From: Isoetes engelmannii
Lineage: Eukaryota > Streptophyta > Lycopodiopsida > Isoetales > Isoetaceae
Direction of reading: 5' to 3'
Length of the DNA: 29,225 nucleotides
NCBI GenBank assembly: GCA_011763485.2
Contig: JAANSK020020022.1
Location: forward strand, 1-29,225
The notes below the pieces were generated by a model. That model was not told where the DNA came from. It was given only the letters and a program-made list of their open reading frames with translations, and did not search any database. Positions 9,342-18,866 of the stretch are shown one piece after another. A program made the translations under genes and the position numbers. The first letter of the stretch is position 1; each line of letters begins with the position of its first letter.

Positions 9342-11521
9342 TCATGTTTCATATTGAAGAATTGTAGCTTCCTCCACGATAGTCCAGGTCCGCCTTTGAT
9401 TGCTGTTCTGTGAACGAGCCTCTGAAGGAGATCTGGTACAGCTCTATACAATAAGGATACAATAAGACCGAAATTCCAGTTAAACAAGATCGTCAAATTT
9501 GCAGGGAAAAGAAAATTGCAGAAAGATGAATCTCCTACTAACATATACAATACCTGGGCACATGTATAGACAATTAGTGTCAACCATTCCCAGTCATTTG
9601 GTCCATAGGAGGTTGATGGGTTATCTTTGCACGCCTGCTGTAAATAGTACAGAAGAGGTGGCATCAACTGCATTTCATAGACACGTGGTCCTCGGCATAT
9701 TGAACAAACACCAGGGTCACCACGGTCCTTGTTGGCCCATAGAGGCCGTCCTCCGAAGCAATATCTAATAAAATTTCCCAGATAATATTATTATGATCTG
9801 AAATTTACAAAATTCTCATGTTAGAATACTCTGTAGTACCTGAAGCACTGCTCAGGGTAACAATCTAACCGCTTCTTAAATTTCAAGTAGGTTCGATCAG
9901 CAGAAAGGGCCTGATCATGTTCATACTCTTCACCCTCCCAAATTTCATCTTGAACATTTGGATTGGCCTCTCGACTATCTTCCTCCAGCCGTTCAGACGA
10001 TTGCAAAGCTGACACAGCTCTACTTCCACGAGAAGGATGGGATTCATTTTGGGAATAAATGTAAAAGCATGGAAGCACTGCACTTACAAGTAATTGTGAG
10101 AAGGCAAAAAATGTACGAGTCCCATATTTAAGCTTGTCTTCTCATCAAGTTTCAAAAAATGCAATCTCAAAAGTATCCTTCTTACCATGGACATCAGAGC
10201 TGTATGAATCTTCATTTGAACTGTCATCATGCGTCTCTGTAATTTCTGCTTGTGGTGTCTGGGGACGTGCAGCTGCATAGCCAGCTTCAAGTAGTGCTGC
10301 TTCAAGCTCCTGTACACCTAAGTTGCTAACATCCTCGATTGGCTCAACCTGTGTAACAGGACCCCAAGATGAATCATCTTCCCACCAATCAGATGATTCT
10401 TGCTGTCCATCCCTGGTTGATGTCTCTCCTTCTATATTCTCCAGTGTGCTTTCAGTTCCATCTCCAGCAGAACTGGAAGGCGTGCTGCTAGCCTCATTAG
10501 AAGAGCTTTCAGCTTCTCCCCCGTCCTTCTGGACACGCAATGTTCTCCAACTGCAAACCCACATAAGCCAAAACACTTACTTATAATATGCTCCACATGA
10601 GAAACTAGTAATACAAAGTCTATGATCCTACAACAATTTCTCCATGAGAAACAACCTGAGAGGACTAATGCCACAGCTAGAACTTGGGCATCCAAAAATG
10701 AAAAGCGCTCGTTCATCAATCTTACTTCTTGACTCGCTCAACCCCAAAGGAGCATAGACCTGCAACATATAGCAGGATAATTTTAATTTACAAGTCTTTT
10801 TAATGACACCCCAATAAGGATATGTGACCATGACTTCTCCGCAAGTAACTATAATATATAAATTCCCTTGTAAATCAAGCAAAATACTGATGATCCCAAA
10901 ATCTTAACACAGCGGCAATCAGGACAAAAGCCTGCAATAACAGAAACATAGCAGGTAAAGGTTTTAAAGTATACATGAAATGGACCTGTGCAACAAGTCC
11001 AAGATCACCACCACAAACACTGCATTTCAAAAGCTCATTGTTTACTTCCCCAAGAGATGAAGGCCAATCCTGAAAGGAAACAAGATGATGAGAGCTGCTG
11101 CACCAAATGCAACATACATGGAAAACTTGACAATTACCGGTAATCCCCCAACTTTAGTAGTGTAATGATCACTTGCTTCCCTGTTATCCTCTGCCCAGGG
11201 ACCTGGCATACCCAATATAACATCATCTTCATCCTGAAAATAAGGGACACAACATGCATAAGAAAACTTGGGCAGTAACCAGTTCTTCTAAACATGTCAT
11301 GACGTTGCAATGCTAAAATGCATGGTAAGAAAGAGAGAAAAACGATCAGCGAAATAGCAACGATTATCAATAACGTTACTTATCCGAACTTACTTCTTCA
11401 TCCTTTTTCCCAAAAAGAGTGGACAATCTTGGAGCATGCAGATGAAGCTACCTTTGCCAACTCTAATTGTTATACTTACCACGTCCACAGCTGCCAGGTT
11501 CGGAGGAAGAGGGCGCCCCAT
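9342..11521 (-). CDS. PDCD2/PDCD2L (Tsr4)-like protein, 8 exons
   Basis: Proteins of this family act as dedicated chaperones of ribosomal protein uS5 (RPS2) in 40S assembly; plants have a PDCD2_C-domain member. Minus-strand coding exons are 11480-11521, 11138-11233, 10986-11069, 10656-10759, 10186-10550, 9840-10077, 9554-9764 and 9342-9443, all GT-AG with matching phases, giving 413 aa. The N-terminal half reads [20 protein letters not shown], then a zinc-binding module with C62-x2-C65 ([12 protein letters not shown]) and C98-x4-C103 (FGCPSSSCG), then the usual SWR.LR end. Residues about 112-230 are an acidic Ser/Glu-rich linker. The C-terminal domain has [11 protein letters not shown]...[29 protein letters not shown] and [16 protein letters not shown], and the chain ends [14 protein letters not shown]. 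No damage is seen. The start is the only ATG that joins in frame to exon 2. Function is inferred from the family; PDCD2 versus PDCD2L is not settled. Confidence 0.92.
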
Positions 11522-11874
11522 CAGTATACGATGCAAACAAACACCAGATGTTTTTGAAGAGGCAAACTCGAAATGATAAGATTAATCCCCAAAACCGATC
11601 ATCAAAACGTACAATCTCTGCAAGTAACGCATATTCGATCGATCTAGAAAATTCTGGTCCTGAATCAGATGAAGGCGCCTGCAAATGGAACAGCAGGGCT
11701 TTGCAACACTGATCCAAAAGAAAAAATTTCAGAAGCTGAATATGGACCACCGGAGTAGAGAGCAGCTTTTAGGGCAGAGTGGTAAAAACGCTCTGAAAAG
11801 GGTGTCACCGTGGGATCTGCGTCTTTCCGCCACGTGGACTTGTGTCCAAAAAACGACCAGTTAATGGTATAAAT
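11522..11874 (-). promoter_or_regulatory. Upstream region of the PDCD2-like gene with a G-box
   Basis: This stretch runs from the minus-strand start codon outward. CACGTG at 11831-11836, inside CCACGTGG, is a palindromic G-box, the classic binding site of plant bZIP and bHLH factors, about 310 bp upstream of the ATG. TTTGCAG and CTTGCAG strings on the minus strand could be acceptors of a 5' UTR intron. The ORFs on both strands here show no protein character. Regulatory use is inferred, not shown. Confidence 0.4.
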
Positions 11875-12167
11875 CCATGCCTACTTTTATTTACCTATGA
11901 AACGAGTATTATTTTAGGAACATGTAATATGTAATGCATGGTTGGGTGCAATTACTCCATAATTATACGTAAATTATAACATGGAATTATATTTTATGTA
12001 AAATGTCAGTTTTAAGCTACTTTATTCAACGTAATTGCACACCAACTATGCATTACGCTTGGTAATTGATGGGCAGGGGGTTGTATGCCCTGTAAAACCA
12101 CGAGGTGGCCAACGAAACCATGCCTACTATTTATTTACCTATGAAACGAGTATTATTTTAGGAACAT
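11875..12167. repeat. Pair of 50-bp direct repeats enclosing a MITE
   Basis: 11875-11923 and 12118-12167 share CCATGCCTACT, then ATTTACCTATGAAACGAG and TATTATTTTAGGAACAT, almost without differences. Between them lies the inverted-repeat element at 11931-12056. The direct repeats may be the duplicated edges of a larger insertion, or a local duplication. Confidence 0.75.
11931..12056. mobile_element. MITE-like element, 126 bp with 25-bp terminal inverted repeats
   Basis: The left end GTAATGCATGGTTGGGTGCA(ATTAC) at 11931-11955 matches the reverse complement of the right end at 12031-12056 with one mismatch and one single-base indel. The centre is very A/T-rich and non-coding. Size and structure fit a miniature inverted-repeat transposable element. 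No clear target-site duplication is seen, so the superfamily is open. Confidence 0.6.
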
Positions 12168-12395
12168 ATAAAAACTAGAACTAAAAAAAATTGCAAATTT
12201 TTAATACAATATCACGGACAACTACCAAATTTGTGTAGTAAAATAATAAGCATATATATTTATCTTCTCTTCTTCTTCTAACATATAATTATAACGAGGT
12301 CGATAAAGGGGCAGCTTAAGAAATTGTTCATTTACAGAAAAATTCTATGCTTAGGAGTGTATACGTGGAAGCGCCTAAAATTTTTGGACAAGCGT
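12168..12395. other. A/T-rich spacer upstream of the heat-shock element cluster
   Basis: No coding sequence or repeat is recognised. It contains pyrimidine-rich TCTTCTCTTCTTCTTC near 12261-12276. Confidence 0.3.
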
Positions 12396-12508
12396 AGAAC
12401 TTTCTGAAAGCTTCTGTGAGCGCCCTGTTGGTTCTAGAAGGGCCGATTCTGGAAGTGGCGATTGGTGTTTCTGGATGGATCTAGAAATGTCTTGTGCTTC
12501 CTATAAAT
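12396..12508 (+). promoter_or_regulatory. Heat-shock promoter: HSE cluster plus TATA box
   Basis: Heat-shock factor binds arrays of inverted nGAAn pentamers. Here 12396-12415 reads aGAAc-tTTCt-gAAAg-cTTCt (three of four units perfect). 12431-12440 is gTTCt-aGAAg and 12446-12455 is aTTCt-gGAAg, both perfect and spaced by exactly one pentamer. 12468-12487 reads tTTCt-gGATg-gATCt-aGAAa. All lie 15-110 bp upstream of TATAAAT at 12502-12508. The position, number and phasing of the units are those of a plant heat-shock gene promoter. Transcription would start around 12530-12540, next to TTAGGGTTT (12534-12542). The sites are read directly; heat inducibility is inferred. The downstream gene is not identified. 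Confidence 0.75.
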
Positions 12509-12545
12509 GGAGGAGCAGTTGCAGACCGCTTCTTAGGGTTTAGCT

Positions 12546-12647
12546 ATGGACCAACGCATGAATGAGTATGATTTGAGTCTATCTTCAGTTCCGAGCAGGA
12601 CCCTCATCTATGAATTTGGAGATATGCACTATGTTCGTAATCCATAA
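12546..12647 (+). CDS. Small ORF of 33 codons behind the heat-shock promoter
   Basis: This is the first ATG downstream of the TATA box, about 40 bp away, and it opens a 33-codon frame that begins MDQRMNEYDLSLSSVP and stops at 12645-12647. It resembles no heat-shock protein that I can recognise. Its position is that of a first coding exon or a leader peptide. The true gene may have been lost, may be spliced in a way I could not reconstruct, or the transcript may be non-coding. Coding status is uncertain. Confidence 0.3.
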   Translation: MDQRMNEYDLSLSSVPSRTLIYEFGDMHYVRNP

Positions 12648-14639
12648 AGATTTCTAGCTTCTCGAGGTTACCTTGCAAATGTGCTCGTCATTTTTCTATT
12701 GAGATTTCCACAGATCTGTTTGCACTACAGATAATCGTTGGGCTGCACTTCTCGCTGATAAGAGTTTTAGCACCAATTTTATGATAATGGTTTATTTTTT
12801 GTGCGGGCCAATCCATCTGTGAAGCTTGATTTGCAACAACACGACATAGCAAGGATATTGCCCAGATAAGTTCTTTCCCTTATTATTTTCTGAAAACTCT
12901 AATTGGATTGCAGGGGATTGCATCCTCAGCATCATTGCATGTTCTGAAGATCTATTGTGACCGCCATCTGATATTATATCTGTAAGCTTGGTCGTCCATG
13001 TTTTGATTTAGATCATTAGAGATACATATTATTGGTTTCAGAGGTAAATACTTGGCTTTACTCACAGAGCACTGTAAGGCATAAAAATCGAATATATAGC
13101 ACAATAACAGAGGGTTTCTTTTTGAATTTCTATACGCTTTTCCATATGGTCTTGCTATGATTTCGTTGTCGTATTATACATATTCTAAACGAGGTGCACC
13201 CTGACCTACCTCGATCGTCGAATTCGTTTTCGTAGGCCCATATCGTATGTTGGGGCCTCTGGGCTCCTCTCATTTCAATTATGGTCAATTATGATTGGGG
13301 TTGCATATGATTTTGAAGTATCAAATATGGGTTGACCTAAAATCTGAAATACAGGGACTTGAACCTCTACCAAAATAACTCAAGGTCCTAATATGAATGC
13401 TGACCAAGACAAACAGGGAGCTAATTTGATTATTTTTTCTATTAAATCTATGTTTTTTTACAACAACACATTTAATTGTTTTAGGAGTATGGTCTATGGT
13501 TTCAGGAATGCTCATTGGTACGTTCATATTAAATCCCCCTGAAACCCCCTGTTATTATGCTACATATTCGTTTGCATGTATTAACTAGTATTTCTAGAGT
13601 GCACCCCTTAAACATAATCAAGGCTATTGGTTCTGGCTGTCACAAATTGGAAAGCATATGAATGGCCCGTGATTCTGGCTATCATAGACTAGCAACCATA
13701 TGAATTGTCCTTTCATTGTTTAAAATCGTCTTAAACTCATTATAGAGGTGTACTTCAAATTATACGTATATGCTATTTACTTTTTTCATTATAAGCATCG
13801 TGTCTCTTCTCCAAACTAGTTGAAAAATCGTGCTAAAACTCCTATTATAAAAGAATCCACTAAAAAACACAAACTAGCGACGGCGGCGGTGACGGCCACC
13901 GTGACAAATTCATGTAAATAATGAAGTATATTACAACCAACAACTTGAGCTTATTTTTTAGCAGGCTTGCCTAAAGCGGGGTGCATGAATTTCTGAAATT
14001 CTAGTCTACCCGCGTGGCTATCCGCATCATCACCGTTAGATCTTGCATTTTTTAAATCCAGGGCTCGGAAGAAAAGAAAAACCCAAGAAATTCTTCCTTC
14101 GAGTTCAAAATTCCTTTCGGGCTGGGAAAAAAATCACTATCGGCAGTGGCGACATCTGCAGTTCAGATTCAAGAGCCCAGCCCTGCCGTAGAAGGTTAAT
14201 TATATCATTGACTTTCTTCTATGTGATGCAGATGTCGGCCCTTGAAAATACGGGTATTTTTTTTTTCTTTCTTTTATCAAAATATTTTTGCCACCTTTGT
14301 GTCCACATTCTTTACTGATATAAAGTTTTTGCCTTTTCTTGTTTGGTGTTACATAATTGCTTAAGGCAACAACGAGATTTACCCCCTTGCTGCTATAATT
14401 TTTTTTGAGAATTTTTTCCAGCTCTGCCAAATTTCGAGTACTTCTTTCAAGAATGATCCAATGGGTAAGGTTTTATGTTATTGGTTGTAATTCTACTGTC
14501 TACTTTCTTGGAAATCCTTGCCAACCAAATGCGTTGCTATGCTAGATTGGATGGACATGTTTTAAGACTTGTAATGAGATGTAGATAGGTGTGGACTGGA
14601 TAGGGACTTGTAGATAAGATGGTAATTTTGAGAATAGGC
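12648..14639. other. Non-coding DNA downstream of the heat-shock promoter
   Basis: No recognisable gene follows the small ORF. The sequence is intron- or UTR-like, T-rich with several GTAAG and TGCAG strings. The ORFs at 13321-13527 (minus), 14043-14318 (plus) and 14200-14430 (minus) lack family resemblance. A short GC-rich patch GACGGCGGCGGTGACGG lies near 13878. Confidence 0.3.
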
Positions 14640-14780
14640 AAATAAAATAGAATAGATTTTTTATCGTCCACGGAGACCAACTGGCCTATGGGATCCAAAC
14701 AAAGAGAGCAGCAAGTCGATTACTATCAAAATTAAAAAAACCCCACCCCAAAGGCTTTTTTGTAGTGCCAGCTGGAGAAC
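14640..14780 (-). mobile_element. LINE 3' end, minus strand, strongly truncated
   Basis: Read on the minus strand the segment contains CCCATAGGCCAGTTGGTCTC and GTGGACGATAAAAAA, then a tail CTATTCTATTTTATTT. These match the 3' UTR signature of the LINE at 8254-8336 in the same order, and upstream phrases (CCAGC...GCA, then a G/T-rich stretch) also align loosely. Only the 3' terminal 100-150 bp are present, as is common for 5'-truncated copies. The right boundary (5' end of the copy) is approximate. Confidence 0.65.
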
Positions 14781-14890
14781 ATGTGTTTATGAGTATGTCT
14801 TGCTATGAACAATAGATAGAGACATAGTGCCAGCTTCAGTTTCATTTTTAGATTTTAAATATCAATTGGCTTCTCAGTTTCATTATCCAG

Positions 14891-14959
14891 TTGACTTATT
14901 TGACATAAAAGCTCTTTCGGCAACAATTGACTTATTTGACATAAAATCTCTTTCAGCAA
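14891..14959 (+). repeat. Tandem 33-bp repeat, period 36 bp
   Basis: TTGACTTATTTGACATAAAA then KCTCTTTCRGCAA occurs at 14891-14923 and 14927-14959 with two differences. The period is 12 codons. The right copy runs directly into the frame of the PPR pseudogene (LFQQM), so the duplication may have happened in an ancestral coding sequence. Confidence 0.7.
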
Positions 14960-15600
14960 ATGCTTGAGACAACTATAGTGTCATGGACTTTTATAATCTC
15001 AGCTTATACTCAACAAGAGTCAAGCAAGCGTTGGAGCTCTTTCAGCACATGCCTCGATGAGATACAGTTTCATGGAATATGATGATTTCAGCGTGCGCTC
15101 AGCAAGGGCAGCTTGAGAAAGCAGTTGAACTTTTTGAAAAACAAATGGCCAATAAAAATGCAGTTTTATGGAATGCAATTATTATATATGCCTAGCAGGG
15201 ATGGTTGAAGTTGGCACTCTGCTTATTCCAGCAAATGACAGTACAAAATTTGGTATTTTGGAATATTATGCTTGCTACCTTGGAATATTATGGACATGGC
15301 ACTGCAGGCTTTACAAAATGCAACTGAAAGGTAAGATACATGATGTGATAACTCTTTGCTTTATTCTTTCTGCATGTAGATGTGATGCCCTTGTTATGAG
15401 CCAAGCTTATAATGTGCCTCGAAACATTATAACTATGTTCTTCATCTCGTGGGACAGGTGGGATGCTTGATGCTGCTGAATCTCTAATTAATAACATGTC
15501 ATTTGAGCCCGACAGATATCATGGACAAGTTTGCTTGATGCATGTAGAAGTTGCCTTCATTCTTGTAAATGCAAATTGGGTTATCTGCTGTCAAAGTATT
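14948..15600 (+). pseudogene. Pentatricopeptide repeat (PPR, PLS-type) protein pseudogene
   Basis: PLS-type PPR proteins are plant organelle RNA-binding factors. Several degenerate repeats follow each other at about 30-32 codons. They are LFQQMLETTIVSWTFIISAY (14948 on), then after a frameshift ALELFQHMPR-stop-DTVSWNMMISACAQQG (stop TGA 15058-15060), KNAVLWNAIIIYA-stop-QG (TAG 15193-15195), and QNLVFWNIMLATLEYYGHG to a TGA near 15325. After a degraded stretch, HYNYVLHLVGQVG and MLDAAESLINNMSFEPD (15463 on) are the usual end of the PPR array, followed in another frame by TSLLDACRSC. At least three frame changes and two internal stops show that it is dead. Both internal stops are one C-to-T step from the family's usual CGA and CAG codons. 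No upstream exon with further repeats was found. No functional product is expected. Confidence 0.85.
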
Positions 15601-16200
15601 TATTATTTACCATATCAGATGTCAAAAATAGGGCAGGGATGTTTTTTTTGGTTTTAATAGGTCAGACATTAGCAGCGCTATTTTCTATCAGAGGGAAAAA
15701 AATATTCCATTATTATGTCAAAAAGCTAAACATCCCAGTTTATTCGAAAATAAATTCTAGATCCCTGGGGAATTCTGTCAGACAAAAATCTTCCATGGAG
15801 AGCAAAAGGCTGCTACAGCACATAACTTGTTGTATCCAGAAGGAAAAGCAACCTGGAGAAGGAGGTCTCTCATGCACAGATTATTCAGCAATGCCATTCA
15901 TATGTAGATTACTTGCACTGAAGAAGCTTGGTAAGAGGGACTTCAACATGTTGATTGGGCCACGTGATTGAGTTATTCACAGTTCTATCTTTTCTTTTGT
16001 AACTTGTGTATTTGATATAATCAATCATAAGATCTTTCATATCACGGGACATATATATGCATAGAGTTCCGAGTTCTTTTTGCTCAGTTATGCTTTGTGA
16101 ATGGACATTTCTTTAACTTGGACGACTAGAATAATTTGTTCTTGTATTTTCAAGTTTGAAATTTAGAAACGCCAAATGGTCTTGAATCTATCTGCACACG
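15601..16200. other. Flank of the PPR pseudogene
   Basis: An open frame (to 15971) crosses part of this stretch but loses PPR resemblance after TSLLDACRSC. It could hold a degraded E/DYW tail of the PPR protein, but I cannot recognise one. The rest is A/T-rich. Confidence 0.3.
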
Positions 16201-16317
16201 GCTGCATCATGATCGAATGTGCATGTCAACGATTTACGATGTAAATACAGAAGTAGGAGCTGCATCATGATCGCATGTGCATCTCGGCAGTTTATCATGT
16301 AAATACAGAAGTATGAG
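16201..16317 (+). repeat. Tandem duplication, period 58 bp
   Basis: Copies at 16201-16258 and 16259-16317 share GCTGCATCATGATCGMATGT, GCAT and ATGTAAATACAGAAGTAKGA, with scattered differences. No function is apparent. Confidence 0.75.
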
Positions 16318-16766
16318 ATGAATTAATATATTAAACAAAGGGTTTCCCGATGCAAGAAGCAATGGACGTGAGCTTCTCATATGAAACATTGTTTTGTTCG
16401 ATGAATAGTGATTTTTAGTCGATCTTTTTTGAAAAGTTTACTTTACCTTTATTTTCAAATTTTTGGAATACCTAAAGGTCGATTTTAAAAAAAAAATCTT
16501 GTTCAATCATCCACAAAACACTTGTTCAGTTACATCTTTGTTGCATTGGAGCTTGATTGTTCTACTATGGAATAAACTAGCTATTATATTGGCCAACTAA
16601 CCCCCTAGTAACAGGGCTCTTAAATGCTTATTCAATTACATCTGTGATCCACCGGAGTTTGAATGACCAACTGGAGGAGAAACTAGTTATCTTGGGGATA
16701 ATCTTGCTATTGGACATTTACAGCATTTTTTCACAAAAGAATTTGTTTATCATTAGTGCAAGGTTA
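16318..16766. other. A/T-rich DNA with an imperfect internal duplication
   Basis: Phrases such as CTTGTTCAGTTACATCTTTG (about 16521) and CTTATTCAATTACATCTGTG (about 16626), each followed by similar text (CATTGGAGCTTGA and CACCGGAGTTTGA), suggest an old duplication about 105 bp apart. No gene is recognised. Confidence 0.35.
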
Positions 16767-17147
16767 CTAGACCTTTTTATAACAAAGGTTAATGACAAAC
16801 TTCACATACCCATTAAACCATTTGTGCAGTCTCTTGTCATTTATTAGTTGACCTTTCAAATTCTTCATAGTTCTCATGCTAGCTTCCAAATGTCCAATGA
16901 ATACGATCACATGAGCTATCAGATTCTTTCCACTTTTTGATGGGTATGTGTCATCTCCACTAAAGCTTTCGTGAAGGCAACCAAGTGCTTTCCTTCGTGG
17001 ATTCAAAACATGAAATGCTTGTACCTCGATTGTCTTCTTATTCTGATATTTCCAACACTCCTTCCAACCAAGTTCAAAAATGCGCTTGCTTGCTGCAATT
17101 TCCTTGTTGGATTCCGACCCTGTTAAATTCCGTTGCTTCCTCTCATA
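16767..17147 (-). CDS. Unrecognised open frame, possible exon or gene fragment
   Basis: The minus-strand frame is free of stops from 17147 to the TAA at 16769-16767 (126 codons). It has a protein-like stretch including IFELGWKECWKYQNKKTI and ALGCLHESFSGDDTYPSKSG. No in-frame ATG lies near its start, so if real it would be an internal or terminal exon or a relic. AAACCCTAAA at 17150-17159, a telo-box (TTTAGGGTTT on the minus strand), lies just upstream and is common near plant transcription starts. I know no family for it, and it may be chance. Confidence 0.25.
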   Translation of the reverse strand, partial: YERKQRNLTGSESNKEIAASKRIFELGWKECWKYQNKKTIEVQAFHVLNPRRKALGCLHESFSGDDTYPSKSGKNLIAHVIVFIGHLEASMRTMKNLKGQLINDKRLHKWFNGYVKFVINLCYKKV

Positions 17148-17159
17148 CTAAACCCTAAA

Positions 17160-18334
17160 GAATCCCATGGGTTTTCTAAAACTCTTGTTAAATCCGTCAA
17201 GCTCCTATTACGAAGGATAAGGCTTTAGAAAAAAAATTACCTGGACGTTTTTTTCGCAGTAGAATGCTCTTCAATCTGAAAAAATGGAGACGATAAGTAA
17301 CATCATAGATTCAAGCTCCAACGAGGGAGCCAAAGGAGGAAATAATAGATATGCTTGTGGCGGAAATTGGGCGATCCCTTAGAGCTCAAAACGGGCTCGG
17401 ATTTAAACTCCATTTTCGGACATCATGGAAGGTGGAGGAGATTGCTGCCATGATCTTCTCTGCCCTCGAAAATATCGTTTGGCCAAAAGATCAACTACGA
17501 AAAAATGAGGAAAAAAATTATGGCCGAAAATAAAAAGAAAGCCGACGTTACAAACTGCCGAAAAAAGCATCACCGGCAGCGTGCGCCTCCAAAAGCATTT
17601 TAAGTAAGTAATTCTAGAATGTATTATCCGCTTCCACTTCTAGCAAGTCTTCAACCGGCCAGACGAGCCATCATGGAGACCTATATCGTAAACCCTTCGC
17701 AATAACTTGTCCTTATAAAATAGGAAGCTGTTCTCGAAAATCACATGAGCGATCTCTCTTGAGCTGGGATGTATCACAGTTGCGATACACCAAACCACTT
17801 AGATTAGATGAATACATGGTGAGGTAGCTTTCCGATTTGAAGTTGAGCTTATTGTTGGTTGTGGGACACAGCTTTGGTTGTAGGCAATCGCATCTGTGAT
17901 CTTTCGGACCAGCAGAAGCTTAAAACAGCAGGATCGTATTTATTGGGAAGCTTGAAACAACACCTCCAGCACATAAATTAAGCTCATTTTGGACTAAATT
18001 TCTTAGTCAGTTCTAAATTAGCACTCGCGAATGCTCGGACCTGACATTATAATGTTTTTGTACTCTTGCAGCTTGCAGATGTCTACCCACCTTCTATTTT
18101 TGATGAAGGATGTCGTCATGGCCAAGGGCAAGGTCCACGCATTCACTAGTCATTAGAATGCTATAGTACCAATCGGGGCTTCTGTACTTTCTATTGACAC
18201 GGTTATCGATGGTGCAGCCGAAATTGAAAATGTAGAGCAAGCTCGTGGTTGTAACGACCATACGAAAATTCGTACTATACGAGCATTATACTCGTATGTA
18301 CAAAAGATGGGCGTCATACGGATGCAAAAAGATA
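17160..18334. other. Unrecognised DNA
   Basis: No supported gene. The plus-strand ORF at 17351-17533 has no resemblance to a known family. A codon-like stretch at 18080-18250 (for example MKDVVMAKGKVHAFTSH then a stop) might be a relic of a real gene, but I cannot name it. Confidence 0.3.
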
Positions 18335-18410
18335 GTTGCATGAGGCAAGGTTTGAACTCGCAACCTCTTAGTTGCAAGCCATATACCTTAGCCAAGTGTA
18401 CTACCTACTC
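18335..18410 (-). repeat. tRNA-like / SINE head
   Basis: Read on the minus strand, CTTGGCTAAGGTATATGG resembles a pol III A box. About 30 bases on, GAGTTCAAACC resembles a B box. The latter sits in a T-arm-like hairpin, GCGAG-TTCAAAC-CTTGC, with five base pairs (one G-U) and a seven-base loop. I see no convincing acceptor stem, so this is more likely the head of a tRNA-derived SINE than a functional tRNA gene. Its A-box side overlaps the start of the heat-shock-element repeat, and the second copy of that repeat (from 18686) retains only this half. Confidence 0.45.
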
Positions 18411-18600
18411 TCCTTTGGTGGTATTCTCCTGCATTTTCCACATACAAGTGATAGCTTCTAGGAAATCCTAGAACATTCTGGAACCTATGTGGATGTGCGA
18501 CACTTGGCAAGATCTCATTTGTTGGAATGGCACAATCTGGACCGTTGGTATACATATATGTAGAGGAGCCTCATTCTTGTCGAACCATTCCGGTTGAAAC
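18377..18600 (+). repeat. Heat-shock-element repeat, copy R1
   Basis: A unit of about 220 bp begins with AGCCATATACCTTAGCCAAG and ends with CGAACCATTCCGGTTGAAAC. It recurs as R2 at 18686-18898. It holds an HSE array at 18455-18484 and the TATA-like TATACATATATG at 18549-18560. Compared with R2 it has a few point changes and about 11 extra bases around the TATA-like site. Confidence 0.85.
18455..18484 (+). promoter_or_regulatory. Heat-shock element array in R1
   Basis: Six contiguous pentamers: cTTCt-aGGAa-aTCCt-aGAAc-aTTCt-gGAAc. Units 1, 4, 5 and 6 are perfect; units 2 and 3 each deviate by one base. The last three alone form a complete nGAAnnTTCnnGAAn site. Confidence 0.75.
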
Positions 18601-18684
18601 TGTCATGAACCTACGCGAAGAACAAGGAAATCCGTGGAAAATACGCAAAAAATACGTGAACAATCGGCAAGAATCTGATATATG
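18601..18684. repeat. 84-bp inverted repeat, left arm
   Basis: This runs from TGTCATGAACCTACGCGAAG to AATCTGATATATG. It is the reverse complement of 18966-19049 with four mismatches in 84 positions. The two arms are separated by 281 bp that contain R2, so the DNA or an RNA copy can fold back. Confidence 0.88.
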
Positions 18685-18763
18685 GAGCCACATACCTTAG
18701 CCAAGTGCACTGCCTATTCTCCTTTGGTGGTATTCTCCTGCATCTTCCACATATGCGCAGTAG

Positions 18764-18793
18764 CTTCCAGGAAATTCTAGAACATTCTGGAAC
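18764..18793 (+). promoter_or_regulatory. Heat-shock element array in R2
   Basis: Six contiguous pentamers: cTTCc-aGGAa-aTTCt-aGAAc-aTTCt-gGAAc. Five match the consensus perfectly and one (aGGAa) deviates at one base. It lies about 65 bp upstream of TATATATAA. Confidence 0.8.
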
Positions 18794-18857
18794 CTATGTG
18801 CATGTGCGACACTTGGCAAGATCTCATCCATTGGAGTGGCACGATCTGGACCGTTGG

Positions 18858-18866
18858 TATATATAA
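18858..18866 (+). promoter_or_regulatory. TATA box of R2
   Basis: TATATATAA lies downstream of the HSE array at promoter-like spacing. Transcription would be expected to start near 18890, running rightward through the inverted-repeat right arm. Confidence 0.5.

Noticed and set aside
10323-10586. 87-codon plus-strand ORF
   Set aside because: It is antisense to the Ser/Glu-rich exon 5 of the PDCD2-like gene; the low-complexity codons create it.
18080-18250. Codon-like plus-strand text (MKDVVMAKGKVHAFTSH, stop, then NAIVPIGASVLSIDTVIDGA)
   Set aside because: It reads like protein and was compared mentally with chaperonin and other families, but no convincing match emerged; it is too short to call a pseudogene.
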